A program made the position numbers and the translations under genes. From NCBI GenBank assembly GCA_051747265.1, contig JBNJFY010000006.1:1-64000 (forward strand): a stretch of 64,000 nucleotides of DNA, given 5' to 3'. Positions 7,289 to 16,963 of the stretch are shown here, piece by piece (position 1 is the stretch's first letter; every line of letters starts with the position of its first letter). Below the pieces are notes generated by a model that ran no database searches, was not told the origin of the DNA, and saw nothing but the letters and a program-made list of their open reading frames with translations. The DNA is from JBNJFY01 sp051747265 (lineage in GTDB: Bacteria; Bacteroidota; Rhodothermia; Balneolales; Balneolaceae).

Positions 7289-10200
7289 TTAGGGGGTACG
7301 AGTTAAGGGATTTTCGATGATACTCCGCACCGCGGTGTCGGCAACCCGAGATCGAATCTGATTGATATCTTTTCCATACGAGCGGTAGGGAAAGGTACGG
7401 TTGGTTAATAGAATGATGGCCATATTTCGTTCTCGATCGATCCAGAGGCTGGTTCCCGTAAATCCAAGGTGCCCAAAAGTATCTTTGCTAGTCAATCGAC
7501 CGGCCGTACTGAATCCTTCGCTCTTCCGATCGAATCCAAAACCGCGATTACTTTTGGCGGATTGTCGGGACGTAAATTGACGTATGGTAGATTCATTCAG
7601 ATAACGCTTTCCGGCATAGGTGCCATCGTTGAGCAACATCTGCGCGTAAACGGCCAAATCATTGGCACTTGAAAAAAGTCCCGCGTGCCCCGAAACGCAG
7701 TCCATATAGTAGGCGCGTTCATCATGAACCACGGCTTGAACCGTGTCTTGCCTGAACATGGTATCAATTTCAGTGGGAGGGATACGTTTGACCATCCATT
7801 TCCCCAAACGATCGGGATTGTAAAAAGTAGAGGCCATGCCCATCGGGTAGTAAAATTCTTTGCGTAGATATTTATCCAATCGCTGATCGGTAACCTGTTC
7901 AACGATATCAGCCAGAAGAATATAGCCGAGGTCACTATACACGTATTCCGAGAAGGGTCGATTGATTAGCGGCTCATGCTTTACGGCATCTAAAATTTCA
8001 GAGCGCTCGTTGAGCGAATCCACATACAATCGAAATGGAGGAAGACCGCTGTTGTGAAGCAGTAAATTTTTAATTCGAATTTTCTTTTTGCGGCCTTCTC
8101 TAAACGTGTCGATGTATTTGCCAACCGGATCATTTATATCCAGTTTCTTTTCATCCACCAATTTCATAACCGCCGTGGTTGTAGCTACAATTTTGGTCAA
8201 TGAAGCGATATCATAGACATCTGATTTTTTGACTTCTTGAATTTTCTTGTAGTCGTGATAACCGTAACCTTTCCAATGGGCCAATACGCCATCTTTGAGG
8301 ACGCCCACTACACCACCTGGAAATACAGAATCCTGGATCGCATTGCGCATAATGCCATCAATCGTACGCAATGTATCGCTAGATAAGCCCACACTCTCCG
8401 GATTGTCTAAACGGATGGTAGTTTGAGGGAGATCCATCCCCGCGCCAAACGAATATAATCCGGGGATCGAGATGGGGAGGCGGCCCTGTACCGAAGAGGC
8501 GCCAAATAGTGCTTGCACAGCGGAACGCACCTGTATGGATGAGCTAGACCAAGCCAGCATGTGAAGGTCCGCGCCGGGGATATCTTGCAAGACATACGGA
8601 TTACCGAAGGCGATAACCCCGGTCGGTTTATCTAAACGCATCAACCGATCTATAACACGCCTTTGCTTGCTGTTTAATTGAATGGGCTTATTGGACTCTA
8701 CATAAATAAAGGAACCCAAAATGAGCATACTGGAGTTGCGCGCGCTACGGATCATCCGTTCGATTTCATCATTACTGCTGCGCTTATCAAAAACATGGAA
8801 ACTGACATCGGGATGATAGTCTCTCATTTTGCGAGCAAAATAACTTCCTGTCCTTCCCGACTCATCATCGGCCAAAGAAATGACGGTAACGGAATTATGT
8901 CGGTCAGCGCGGATAGGGAGCAGATCATCGGTATTTCGTAAAACCGTAATGGATTCTCGGGCAATTCGTTCAGACAGACCTTGATTGTAGCGACTGTTAA
9001 CCACTTCGCTGAGCTGATCCAGAGAGACTTGAGACTTCTCAAATAAACCGTGGCTGATTTTCCATTGCAGGAGTTTCCGAACCGATTTATCAATGCGTTT
9101 TTCGGAAAGTTCGCCCCGTTTAACCGCCATTTTTACCTCATGGATTGCGGTATGTTCGTCTGGGCTAAGCAGCATCATATCGGCGCCTGCCTGTAGTGCT
9201 TTGATAACCGCATCACCGGGAGAGTAATGACTGGAAATTCCGTGCATACGCAGCCCGTCAGTGACCACTACGCCATCAAAACTCAGCGAATCTACCAAAA
9301 TGCGTTTTAGAACAGCGGCATCCAATGTGCTAGGGATCTTCTTGGAATGGCTGAGGTTGGGAAATGCGATATGAGCACTCATAACGCTGGGGATACCCGC
9401 CCGAATCGCCGACCGGAAGGGAATCAATTCGACCGAATCCAGCTGAGCGTAAGTGTGATTTAAAATAGGCAGCTCCGTGTGTGAGTCGGTATCCGTATCA
9501 CCATGGCCGGGAAAGTGTTTGGCGGTAGAAATCAATCCTTGATCATGCACCCCCTGAATGAACTTGCTACCATATTCAGATACCAATTGAGGTCGTTCGG
9601 AAAACGAACGTACGTTAATCACGGGATTGTCGGGATTGTTGTTAACATCTAGTACCGGAGCGAATATTTGATGCACCCCCAGCGCGCTGGCTTCCTGTGC
9701 GGTTATTTGGCCAACGGTATAAGCATTATCAGGATTGTTGGTGGCGGCGATGCCCATGGCTGGCGTAAACCTTGTGGCACCATTGACCCGCATGGCGGCT
9801 CCATTTTCCATATCCTGCGTAATCCAGAGGGGAACAGTGCTGATCTCCTGAAGCTTGTTGGTCAAAATCGACTGATCGTACACATCACCCCGGAAGAAGA
9901 TCAAGCCACCGATATGATCCGTCGTAACGCGATGAACCAGACGTTTATACTCCTCATCATCTACATTTTTGAAGTAACCATTAGCGGAGGTGAAAATAAG
10001 TTGTCCTACTTTTTCACTTAATGAGAGTTTGGACAATATGGAATCGGCATCCAGCGGATAAAAACGCGGATCACGAAAGCGGCGGTTAATCTGAATACGG
10101 GAATAAGTACTGGTATCCTTTTCTACCCGGGATGATTTGGCTTGAGCATCATTGTTGCCGAAAAATGGCAAACGAATTTGTGCTGAACTGGGCTGCGCCA

Positions 10201-10294
10201 AAATTGCTAATAACAGACCAGACAACCCAATTTTAATAGTCAAAGGAGTTAACAGCCGCTTGAATAAAAAAATGTGTAGTGCTTTGAGAAACAT
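7289..10294 (-). CDS. GH3 beta-N-acetylhexosaminidase fused to serine beta-lactamase-like domain
   Basis: A 1001-residue exported protein. The start at 10294 (ATG) was preferred to an upstream TTG because it gives a compact signal segment ending ILAQPSSAQ. Residues ~80-420 form a glycoside hydrolase family 3 domain of NagZ type, with KHFPGHGD (259-266), the acid/base dyad D-S-H (270-272) and nucleophile Asp346 in VVTDGL. A GH3 C-terminal alpha/beta domain follows (~430-630). Residues ~650-990 are a class C beta-lactamase/esterase-like domain with SLTK (698-701), YSD (786-788) and HLGFTGT (~942) for the KTG-like motif. It probably trims GlcNAc from muropeptides in the periplasm, with the second domain acting on peptides or esters. 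This fusion is known in Bacteroidota. The N-acetylglucosamine kinase-like gene lies just upstream. Confidence 0.85.
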   Translation of the reverse strand: MFLKALHIFLFKRLLTPLTIKIGLSGLLLAILAQPSSAQIRLPFFGNNDAQAKSSRVEKDTSTYSRIQINRRFRDPRFYPLDADSILSKLSLSEKVGQLIFTSANGYFKNVDDEEYKRLVHRVTTDHIGGLIFFRGDVYDQSILTNKLQEISTVPLWITQDMENGAAMRVNGATRFTPAMGIAATNNPDNAYTVGQITAQEASALGVHQIFAPVLDVNNNPDNPVINVRSFSERPQLVSEYGSKFIQGVHDQGLISTAKHFPGHGDTDTDSHTELPILNHTYAQLDSVELIPFRSAIRAGIPSVMSAHIAFPNLSHSKKIPSTLDAAVLKRILVDSLSFDGVVVTDGLRMHGISSHYSPGDAVIKALQAGADMMLLSPDEHTAIHEVKMAVKRGELSEKRIDKSVRKLLQWKISHGLFEKSQVSLDQLSEVVNSRYNQGLSERIARESITVLRNTDDLLPIRADRHNSVTVISLADDESGRTGSYFARKMRDYHPDVSFHVFDKRSSNDEIERMIRSARNSSMLILGSFIYVESNKPIQLNSKQRRVIDRLMRLDKPTGVIAFGNPYVLQDIPGADLHMLAWSSSSIQVRSAVQALFGASSVQGRLPISIPGLYSFGAGMDLPQTTIRLDNPESVGLSSDTLRTIDGIMRNAIQDSVFPGGVVGVLKDGVLAHWKGYGYHDYKKIQEVKKSDVYDIASLTKIVATTTAVMKLVDEKKLDINDPVGKYIDTFREGRKKKIRIKNLLLHNSGLPPFRLYVDSLNERSEILDAVKHEPLINRPFSEYVYSDLGYILLADIVEQVTDQRLDKYLRKEFYYPMGMASTFYNPDRLGKWMVKRIPPTEIDTMFRQDTVQAVVHDERAYYMDCVSGHAGLFSSANDLAVYAQMLLNDGTYAGKRYLNESTIRQFTSRQSAKSNRGFGFDRKSEGFSTAGRLTSKDTFGHLGFTGTSLWIDRERNMAIILLTNRTFPYRSYGKDINQIRSRVADTAVRSIIENPLTRTP

Positions 10295-10393
10295 GTATAT
10301 GTCAAAAATAACGTTCAAATCAGTCTGAGATACGCAGAGTAACCAATCAGAAATGTGTGATCAACAAGACAGACGCAGTAATATAACGAAGAA

Positions 10394-11284
10394 TTAAGAG
10401 ATCTGGTGCCTGAATGCAAGTGCCGCACCTACCGCGGGATCATGGGCCGGCCCGACCAGGTCAAAGTCAGAAAATCTTCCTTGCAAACGAGAAAAAAACA
10501 ACGACTTATAGTAATTGTTTTTCATAAGTCCGCCCCCCAGACAAACTTCGGTTGGCGGTACAGGTATGTTGGCCACCAGCGGGTCCAAGTGATCAAGGAA
10601 ACGATTAACGCGTTGTAATAGTAAGGACTCATAGGTATGCTGATGTTCGCATAAATGTAGAAAAACGGGGGCCAGCGTAGCCGGATCCAAGTCTTGGCTG
10701 TAGACCCAACTGATTACATCATCGCGATCATTTAGTTTGGGATGATCCTGTTGCAGCGCTTCTGCTAAATGGGGATACGCATGGATGCCATCGATATGAC
10801 GGGTTAACAGGTTCAACGTTAAGCGCCCCAGGTCATACCCGCTGGCTTCGTCACCAATCTTATAGCCATAGCCGCCCTTGGTGATCCATTGATCTTCAAA
10901 TCGAGCAATGGCCACGCTACCGGTACCCAGGATGATCATCAACCCATCGCTGTCATTGAAAGCGCCTCTGTGCGCAGCTTCAATATCGGATGTAATGAAT
11001 ATGTGATCCGCGTCCAATGAGGTTAAATCGACGAACCAATCGGCTACTCGTTGTTGGCGGCGGGGACTGTGGGCCCCGGCTAAGCCCGCGGCGAGATGGG
11101 TGATCTGTTTTTGTAGATTCGGTTTAATTTGATCCCATATAGATTGAAAGTGCGAGGCAAAGGTAGATTCGGATAATCGCAAGGCATGAAGAGAGGGCCC
11201 CTTAATACGTTGTTGGACAACAAAATGATTATCTGCAACAATTAGTTCTGAACGGGTTCCACCACCATCAATTCCAATAATCAT
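10394..11284 (-). CDS. N-acetylglucosamine kinase-like BadF/BadG ATPase
   Basis: A 296-residue cytoplasmic protein of the ASKHA (actin-like ATPase) fold. It begins MIIGIDGGGTRSELIVAD, the phosphate-1 loop of BadF/BadG/NAGK proteins. The second phosphate loop is LMIILGTGSVAIAR, and the adenosine region is EVCLGGGLMKNN. GDEASGYDLGR is the sugar-kinase motif seen in eukaryotic-type N-acetylglucosamine kinases. Expected reaction: ATP-dependent phosphorylation of GlcNAc (or MurNAc/glucosamine), fitting recycling of sugars freed by the GH3 enzyme encoded next. It starts 13 bases after the penicillin acylase homologue. The substrate is inferred from context. Confidence 0.8.
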   Translation of the reverse strand: MIIGIDGGGTRSELIVADNHFVVQQRIKGPSLHALRLSESTFASHFQSIWDQIKPNLQKQITHLAAGLAGAHSPRRQQRVADWFVDLTSLDADHIFITSDIEAAHRGAFNDSDGLMIILGTGSVAIARFEDQWITKGGYGYKIGDEASGYDLGRLTLNLLTRHIDGIHAYPHLAEALQQDHPKLNDRDDVISWVYSQDLDPATLAPVFLHLCEHQHTYESLLLQRVNRFLDHLDPLVANIPVPPTEVCLGGGLMKNNYYKSLFFSRLQGRFSDFDLVGPAHDPAVGAALAFRHQIS

Positions 11285-11297
11285 AGTATAAATTGTA

Positions 11298-13769
11298 TTA
11301 GTGACTGGGGATAAGTCGGGTTACCGGAAACTGAGCACGATCTATGAGCGTTGTGTCTTGATACAGCCAACGGTAGTGCCCCTCCAACCATTCCTCGGTT
11401 TGATCTCCATAATAATCAGAAAATGGATTGCCCGATTGTCCGGTGGGTAAAATGGCTTGGGTTCGAGATAAATCGGATAGATCTACGATACGACGAATTG
11501 AAGGCCCCAGTACCATCTGATATGGGTTTTGCCAATTGTATTGCCCGTTATTGACACTCATCCCGTGACCGGAAACCGGATAAGGATCGGAACTGAGCAA
11601 ATTATTGATAATCACCTTGGTAGTGGATGAAGTCTGAGGATCTTTCACCGCTTGATCAAACAATGGTGGAGTGAACGTGATGGTATGAAGTTGTTCCCAA
11701 CGCCACTCAAATGGTTCTATTCCAAAACGGCGTTGCAACGCGAGAATGGTTTCATCCATACTCTTGTAAATGATATCCGCTTTGGATTCCAGCGAATCGG
11801 TACTTATGTCATCAAAAAAGGAGAGAAGCTGTTCATCTTGGGTTTGTAAAAGTCGATCCATGACCCGAACAGGAAAATTTTCGATCCGCACCAGTTGCTG
11901 GTAGGCGACATCGCCTAGTTCATCCTGCAGTGTATTACGGGTAAAGTGCAGAAAGAACACATCCGTAATGGATGCTGCCGTGGAACTGGTTCGATAGTGG
12001 TAGTCCCAGTTTTCCAGATAGGATATGATCGTATCGTAATCGCGCCGATCGCTTTCGCGCTTTAAATAGGGGAGAATTTTTTCTACCACCGCTTGGGCAT
12101 GATGTGAATAAGTATCGTTCTGCAACTGTTTGAAGTCGCTTTTGCTAAAGGACGGCTGGTTGGTAAGGTGTTGGGTGATACGTTGGATCCGAGAGGGGGG
12201 TTCCCAGAAGGTAGCCAGATAATGAGGATAGTCGGGGCCACCCATTTTATTATTGGCATGCGCTATCCATCCCTGATCGGGGTTGATAATGGTGGGAAGT
12301 TGATCGGTACTTAGGAAGCCGCGCCAGTCATATCGTGGATCCCACCCTTTTCTGGGGAGCACCGGATTATAGCCCCGTTTGGGAACATAAGCTGCCGGGA
12401 ACATGGCGATGTTACCGGATCGATCTCCGTACATGAAGTTCATGCCGGGCACTTTAAACAGTTCGGTCCCTTCCCGGAAGGTTTGAATAGACTGTGCCCA
12501 ATTGATTTTCAATAAGGCGTCAACTTCGGAACTCAAACTGTGGCCGGTCCAGGAGAGAGCCAGCAGTTGATCAGGCAACAGTGAATCCGCGGGATAAATA
12601 TCATTGATAATTGGCCCATGCTGTGTATGACGAATTTCGTGAATGCGATCTTCTTCGCCTTTGACTTTGATGATTTCCCGATCGATCTGAAAACGTTTGT
12701 AGTCCACTTTACCATTGTCAAGGGAGTCAGCTACATATTGGGCTCGATCATCCGGGTTAACCTGCTCCATGAAGAAGTCGGTATCGTCGGTCATCATGGA
12801 GGTTAGCGACCAGGCCAGATAATCATTTTGTCCCAATACAAACATGGGCGCGCCGGCCAGAGTAGCTCCGGATAAATTTTGCCCATCGACATTTATATGT
12901 GTTTGATACCATTTGCCGGGCATACTGAGACCCAAATGTGGATCTCCAGCCAGTAAAGGAGCCCCCGTTTCGGTTTTGCTACCATCTACCACCCAGGCGT
13001 TGCTTCCTATATGCGTTCCCTGTTTGCCCAACAGTTGGCGGCTTTGGAAATCTGTGGCTAATAGTTGAGCCAAGGTTTGTTGATTGTGAGTAGGTGATGC
13101 CGAGGGCGAGGCGGAGGCCGTAACCGGAGCTTCGGATTGATATTGAGGGATGAGCGCCTCCAATTGCTCCCTGGTTAGTGATTCTTGTAAGGCGGCATAC
13201 ACGCTTTCTGTCCACCAACTTACATTAAGCTCCCACCCCATCAAACGAGATAGGGCCAAGGAGTGTTGGACGGTCCATTCCTCAGGCTGAATACCGGTAA
13301 GCGCAAACTGCACCGGCAAACGATTCCGGTGTGTACGCAAGTAATGGTTTACGCCATCAGCATAAGCTTGCAGATAATTTCGGGTAGAGTCGGGGAGTGC
13401 TTGATTCAGTTTTTCGGCCACACGCCAAAACCCAATTGTGCGATGGTATCGATCAATAGGCACCAGATCAGGGCCCAGGAATTCGGCAAGCCGACCTTCT
13501 ACAACCAATTGTGATAAAGCCATTTGCCAGATTCGGTCTTGCGCGTGGACATAGCCCAACGCCGAATAGGCATCCGATTTGGTTTGTGCGTAGATATGCG
13601 GAACTCCGCCGTCATCCCAGATGATATCTACGGAATCATGTAAACCAGCCAACGAGGTTTGCTTCTGATAATCGGGAAGGGGTTTGTAAAAGGTCCAATA
13701 AATGGCCAAACCAGAAAATCCGATAAATAGAATTAATAATAACAGGAGTAGGCGACCAACTTGCTTCAT
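11298..13769 (-). CDS. Penicillin acylase-family N-terminal nucleophile hydrolase
   Basis: An 823-residue protein of the penicillin amidase (S45) family. An N-terminal signal anchor at residues 5-27 (LLLLLLILFIGFSGLAIYW) places it in the periplasm or membrane. The alpha-chain part contains VPHIYAQTKSDAYSALGYVHAQDRIWQM, the classic family opening. The self-cleavage site is GSNAWVV, whose Ser becomes the N-terminal nucleophile of the beta chain. LLAGDPHLG and the C-terminal GQSGNPFSDYYGDQTEEWLEG are also typical. A Ser/Pro/Ala-rich linker lies just before the cleavage region. Natural substrates are often N-acyl homoserine lactones, acyl amides or acylated peptides; which applies here is unknown. 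It is the first gene of the minus-strand run that ends at 5870. Confidence 0.9.
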   Translation of the reverse strand: MKQVGRLLLLLLILFIGFSGLAIYWTFYKPLPDYQKQTSLAGLHDSVDIIWDDGGVPHIYAQTKSDAYSALGYVHAQDRIWQMALSQLVVEGRLAEFLGPDLVPIDRYHRTIGFWRVAEKLNQALPDSTRNYLQAYADGVNHYLRTHRNRLPVQFALTGIQPEEWTVQHSLALSRLMGWELNVSWWTESVYAALQESLTREQLEALIPQYQSEAPVTASASPSASPTHNQQTLAQLLATDFQSRQLLGKQGTHIGSNAWVVDGSKTETGAPLLAGDPHLGLSMPGKWYQTHINVDGQNLSGATLAGAPMFVLGQNDYLAWSLTSMMTDDTDFFMEQVNPDDRAQYVADSLDNGKVDYKRFQIDREIIKVKGEEDRIHEIRHTQHGPIINDIYPADSLLPDQLLALSWTGHSLSSEVDALLKINWAQSIQTFREGTELFKVPGMNFMYGDRSGNIAMFPAAYVPKRGYNPVLPRKGWDPRYDWRGFLSTDQLPTIINPDQGWIAHANNKMGGPDYPHYLATFWEPPSRIQRITQHLTNQPSFSKSDFKQLQNDTYSHHAQAVVEKILPYLKRESDRRDYDTIISYLENWDYHYRTSSTAASITDVFFLHFTRNTLQDELGDVAYQQLVRIENFPVRVMDRLLQTQDEQLLSFFDDISTDSLESKADIIYKSMDETILALQRRFGIEPFEWRWEQLHTITFTPPLFDQAVKDPQTSSTTKVIINNLLSSDPYPVSGHGMSVNNGQYNWQNPYQMVLGPSIRRIVDLSDLSRTQAILPTGQSGNPFSDYYGDQTEEWLEGHYRWLYQDTTLIDRAQFPVTRLIPSH

Positions 13770-13951
13770 AGCATTCCATTAACTGTAGTGAGATTGTTAT
13801 CAAAGGTATTAAAAAAATGGTATCAGACCAGTCGGGGAAACATTGAAGATCCCATTAAAATTCGATACTCTCCATTGCCGAATCAGGTTGATCACTTGTT
13901 TTGCGCATTATACGTTTTGATAACACTTGTTGAATTTAATCGGTCATAAAT

Positions 13952-14806
13952 ATGAGTATTAAGAATGTTGCAGTAATTGGCGGTGGTACCATGGGCAATG
14001 GTATTGCGCATGTGTTTGCCATGAACGACTTCAATGTCCACTTGGTTGAAACTTCTGATGAATTGGCTGAAAAGGCTCTGGGTAAGATTAGTAAGAACCT
14101 GGACCGTATGGTCAAGAAGGAGAAAATCAGCGCTGATGATAAAGAAGCGGCACTTAACAACATCACTACTTTTACCGATGTGGCTGACGCGGTTCAGGAT
14201 ATTGACCTGGTTGTAGAGGCTGTACCGGAGATCTTTGAGCTTAAGAAAAGTATCTTTGAAACCCTGGACGCCAACGCTCCTGAAGATGCAATTTTGGCTT
14301 CTAATACTTCCTCTATTTCCATTACTAAGTTGGCAGCCACCACCGACCGAGCCGAGCGAGTGATCGGAATGCACTTCTTTAATCCGGTACCGGTAATGAA
14401 GTTGGTGGAGATCGTTCGCGGCTATGAAACCGCTGACGAGGTATACGATGTGGTGGAATCCACCTCCAAAGAGTTGGGGAAATCCCCGGTTCCCGTGGAA
14501 GATTATCCCGGTTTTGTGTCCAACCGTGTGCTCATGCCCATGATTAATGAAGCCATTTACGCGGTGTATGAAGGGGTAGCCACGCCTGAAAATGTAGATG
14601 AAGTCATGAAGCTGGGTATGGCGCATCCTATGGGTCCGCTGCGCTTGGCCGATTTCATCGGCTTGGATGTTTGCCTGGATATTTTGAACGTATTGCACGA
14701 AGGTTTCAAAGATCCGAAATATCGCCCCTGTCCCTTGTTGGTTAAAATGGTAGACGCCGGTAAACTCGGTGATAAAAGCGGCGAAGGTTTTTATACGTAC
14801 GACTAA
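13952..14806 (+). CDS. 3-hydroxybutyryl-CoA dehydrogenase family
   Basis: A 284-residue NAD(P)-dependent enzyme that interconverts 3-hydroxyacyl-CoA and 3-oxoacyl-CoA in fatty acid or butyrate metabolism. The Rossmann motif GGGTMGNG lies at residues 9-16. The catalytic His region is RVIGMHFFNPVPVMKLVEIV, and the C-terminal domain has DYPGFVSNRVLMPMINEA and GMAHPMGPLRLADFIGLD. The length is right for the single-function (PaaH/Hbd/FadB2) type, not the fused FadB. The gene stands alone: the penicillin acylase gene diverges 182 bp upstream and a strong terminator follows at 14866. A long open frame on the opposite strand is a shadow of its codon bias. Confidence 0.92.
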   Translation: MSIKNVAVIGGGTMGNGIAHVFAMNDFNVHLVETSDELAEKALGKISKNLDRMVKKEKISADDKEAALNNITTFTDVADAVQDIDLVVEAVPEIFELKKSIFETLDANAPEDAILASNTSSISITKLAATTDRAERVIGMHFFNPVPVMKLVEIVRGYETADEVYDVVESTSKELGKSPVPVEDYPGFVSNRVLMPMINEAIYAVYEGVATPENVDEVMKLGMAHPMGPLRLADFIGLDVCLDILNVLHEGFKDPKYRPCPLLVKMVDAGKLGDKSGEGFYTYD

Positions 14807-14865
14807 TTCCAGCAAGTGGATGTTTAACGACGGCATTCGCGACTGGAGAGGTTAGATCTACAAAA

Positions 14866-14890
14866 AGCCCTGCTTCGGTAGGGCTTTTTT
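14866..14890 (+). terminator. Rho-independent terminator after the hydroxyacyl-CoA dehydrogenase
   Basis: AGCCCT (14866-14871) pairs with AGGGCT (14880-14885) around GCTTCGGT, followed by a run of Ts from 14885. The upstream A run extends the stem. It is 60 bases past the stop codon. Confidence 0.85.
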
Positions 14891-15063
14891 TATGCCTATT
14901 GATGAACGCGAACTTTTGAGGGCATTTATCCATTCATCCAAATGAGTTTCCGTGGTTTTGTTCGTCCTTAGCATCTATTAGATTGGCAGTGAAAATCGAT
15001 TTTAATATTCGTCTCTGTTTTTAGTGAAGTAACTGACTTTATAATTTTGACCCTATTAGTTCC

Positions 15064-16092
15064 ATGCAGCGAAATGTAGATTTACGCAGTGATACCGTGA
15101 CCAAACCCACCCCGGCAATGTTGGAGGCAATGACCCAGGCCGAGGTCGGCGATGATGTTTTTGAAGAAGACCCCACCGTGATCAAACTTCAGGAAGAAAT
15201 GGCTTCGCTTTTTGGCCATGAAGCCGGATTGTTTGTACCCAGTGGAACCATGTCCAATCAGCTGGGCGTGCATGTACTCACGCAACCGGGAGATGAGCTG
15301 CTCATCGATCACTTAGGACATATTTACAACTACGAAACGGCTGCCGCTTCGCATTTGAGTTCGGTGCAAATTCAGCCTCTCCAAGGCAGTAGAGGCAAAC
15401 TACGGGTAGAGGTACTACAGGATCGCAAGCGGGGCGCCCATGATTGGGAACCTAATTCTAGCGTATTATGCCTGGAAAATACCACCAATAAAGGCGGCGG
15501 CGCGACCTATTCTCGTGCCGAATTGGATGCGCTATATGATTTCGCGCAAGAGGAAGAGTTAGCCATTCATTTGGATGGGGCGCGGATTTGGAATGCCATT
15601 ACCGCCACAGATATCGACCCGGCCTATTTTGGTTCCATCAGCGATACCATGTCAATTTGTTTCAGTAAGGGATTGGGAGCACCGGTGGGCTCCATGCTGT
15701 TAAGTTCCAATGAACATATTGCCCGGGCCCGTCGCATGCGTAAAATGTGGGGTGGTGGCATGCGGCAGGTGGGCTTACTGGCCGCAGCCGCTCATTACGC
15801 GGTAGAACAGCACTGGCCCAAATTGGCGGATGATCATCGCCGGGCCAAAGCATTGGGACAAACCATTTCAGAATGTAAACAGCTGTCCATCGATCCGGAT
15901 ACGGTGGAAACCAATATTCTGATTTTTGATGTGCAAGGAATAACAGCGGGCCATGCCGTGGCTAAGTTAGCTGAAACCGGCGTTCAGATGGTTCCCTTTG
16001 GGCCGCAAACTATTCGGGCAACTTTTCATCATCATATCCAAGATGACGATTTAGTATACACGCAAGAGCAGTTACTTAGTTTGTTTAATTGA
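15064..16092 (+). CDS. ltaE: Low-specificity L-threonine aldolase
   Basis: A 342-residue PLP enzyme of fold type I that cleaves threonine or allo-threonine to glycine and acetaldehyde. It starts MQRNVDLRSDTVTKPTPAML, the family signature, followed by GDDVFEEDPTV. HLDGARIWNA carries the PLP-binding Asp, and CFSKGLGAPVGS has the PLP lysine. WGGGMRQVG is also conserved. Length and motifs are complete. The ATP-cone nuclease gene begins 15 bases after its stop, so the three plus-strand genes 15064-18340 may be one transcript, although the aldolase has no obvious link to the other two. Confidence 0.93.
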   Translation: MQRNVDLRSDTVTKPTPAMLEAMTQAEVGDDVFEEDPTVIKLQEEMASLFGHEAGLFVPSGTMSNQLGVHVLTQPGDELLIDHLGHIYNYETAAASHLSSVQIQPLQGSRGKLRVEVLQDRKRGAHDWEPNSSVLCLENTTNKGGGATYSRAELDALYDFAQEEELAIHLDGARIWNAITATDIDPAYFGSISDTMSICFSKGLGAPVGSMLLSSNEHIARARRMRKMWGGGMRQVGLLAAAAHYAVEQHWPKLADDHRRAKALGQTISECKQLSIDPDTVETNILIFDVQGITAGHAVAKLAETGVQMVPFGPQTIRATFHHHIQDDDLVYTQEQLLSLFN

Positions 16093-16107
16093 TCATGGCA
16101 GGTGTTT

Positions 16108-16956
16108 ATGAGTAACACTTCTAATATTGAAGTAACCAAGGCATCCGGCGAGCGAGAAACCTTTGATGTTGAGAAGCTTCGAAATTCATTGCGAAAAGCA
16201 GGGGCTAGTTCAGATAATATCGAAGCTATTGTTAGCCATGTACGAGAGCACCTGGTGGATGGCATTTCAACGAGAAAGATCTATCGTCGAGCTTTCCAAA
16301 AGTTGCGAGAGATATCAGCTAGTCATGCCGCCCGGTATCGTATTAAGGAATCACTATTTGAATTGGGCCCGTCGGGCTATCCTTTTGAGCGATTTGTAGC
16401 CGAAATGCTGCGGCGGAAAGGCTATCACACGCGCAATGGGATCATTTTGCAGGGTAAATGCGTTAGTCATGAGGTTGATGTGTTGGCTACCCTGGAAGGC
16501 ATCGAATACATGATCGAGTGTAAGTTTCACAACCGGCCGGGATACAAATGTGATGTCAAAATTCCACTATATATCCATTCTCGATTTGAGGATATTTTTA
16601 ATCACCAACGAGAGCGTTCGGCCGGAAAGCCCAAACATGTAGGATGGCTGGTTACCAATACCCGTTTCTCCAGCGATGCCCTGAAGTATGGCAAGTGTGT
16701 GGGATTGGAAATGCTCAGTTGGGATTACCCGCGGGGTTCGGCCATCAAGGACTGGGTAGATAAGGTGAATTTACACCCGGTAACCAGTTTGACCGAGTTA
16801 TCCAAAGACTCCAAAGAACAACTTCTTAAACGAGAGATCATTTTTTGTACTCAACTCCAGGAGCACCCCAGATATTTAAGTGACATCGGTTTAGGCTCAA
16901 ACGATCAGAAGAAGGTATTGCGGGAAGTCAATGAAATTTGCAATCAAGTAAACTAA
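16108..16956 (+). CDS. ATP-cone domain fused to Mrr-like restriction endonuclease domain
   Basis: A 282-residue protein. The ATG at 16108 was chosen over a GTG two codons earlier because AGG (16100-16102) lies five bases upstream of it. Residues ~5-85 are an ATP-cone, the nucleotide-sensing module of ribonucleotide reductases and NrdR: VTKASGERETFDVEKLRNSLRKAGAS then VREHLVDGISTRKIYRRAFQKLRE. Residues ~95-205 are a PD-(D/E)xK nuclease-like domain: HEVDVLATLEG (Asp124) and MIECKF (Glu137, Lys139). The C-terminal ~75 residues are unassigned. It would be a nucleotide-gated nuclease acting on DNA or RNA. Its stop is 7 bases before the beta-CASP hydrolase, a close pairing. Function unproven; no methylase or helicase lies nearby, so it is not a classical restriction system. 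Confidence 0.75.
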   Translation: MSNTSNIEVTKASGERETFDVEKLRNSLRKAGASSDNIEAIVSHVREHLVDGISTRKIYRRAFQKLREISASHAARYRIKESLFELGPSGYPFERFVAEMLRRKGYHTRNGIILQGKCVSHEVDVLATLEGIEYMIECKFHNRPGYKCDVKIPLYIHSRFEDIFNHQRERSAGKPKHVGWLVTNTRFSSDALKYGKCVGLEMLSWDYPRGSAIKDWVDKVNLHPVTSLTELSKDSKEQLLKREIIFCTQLQEHPRYLSDIGLGSNDQKKVLREVNEICNQVN

Positions 16957-16963
16957 CAACATT

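Noticed and set aside
13892..14836. 314-codon open frame on the minus strand
   Set aside because: It lies fully opposite the well-supported 3-hydroxybutyryl-CoA dehydrogenase gene. Its His/Arg/Phe-rich sequence has no domain features; it is a by-product of the codon bias of the true gene.
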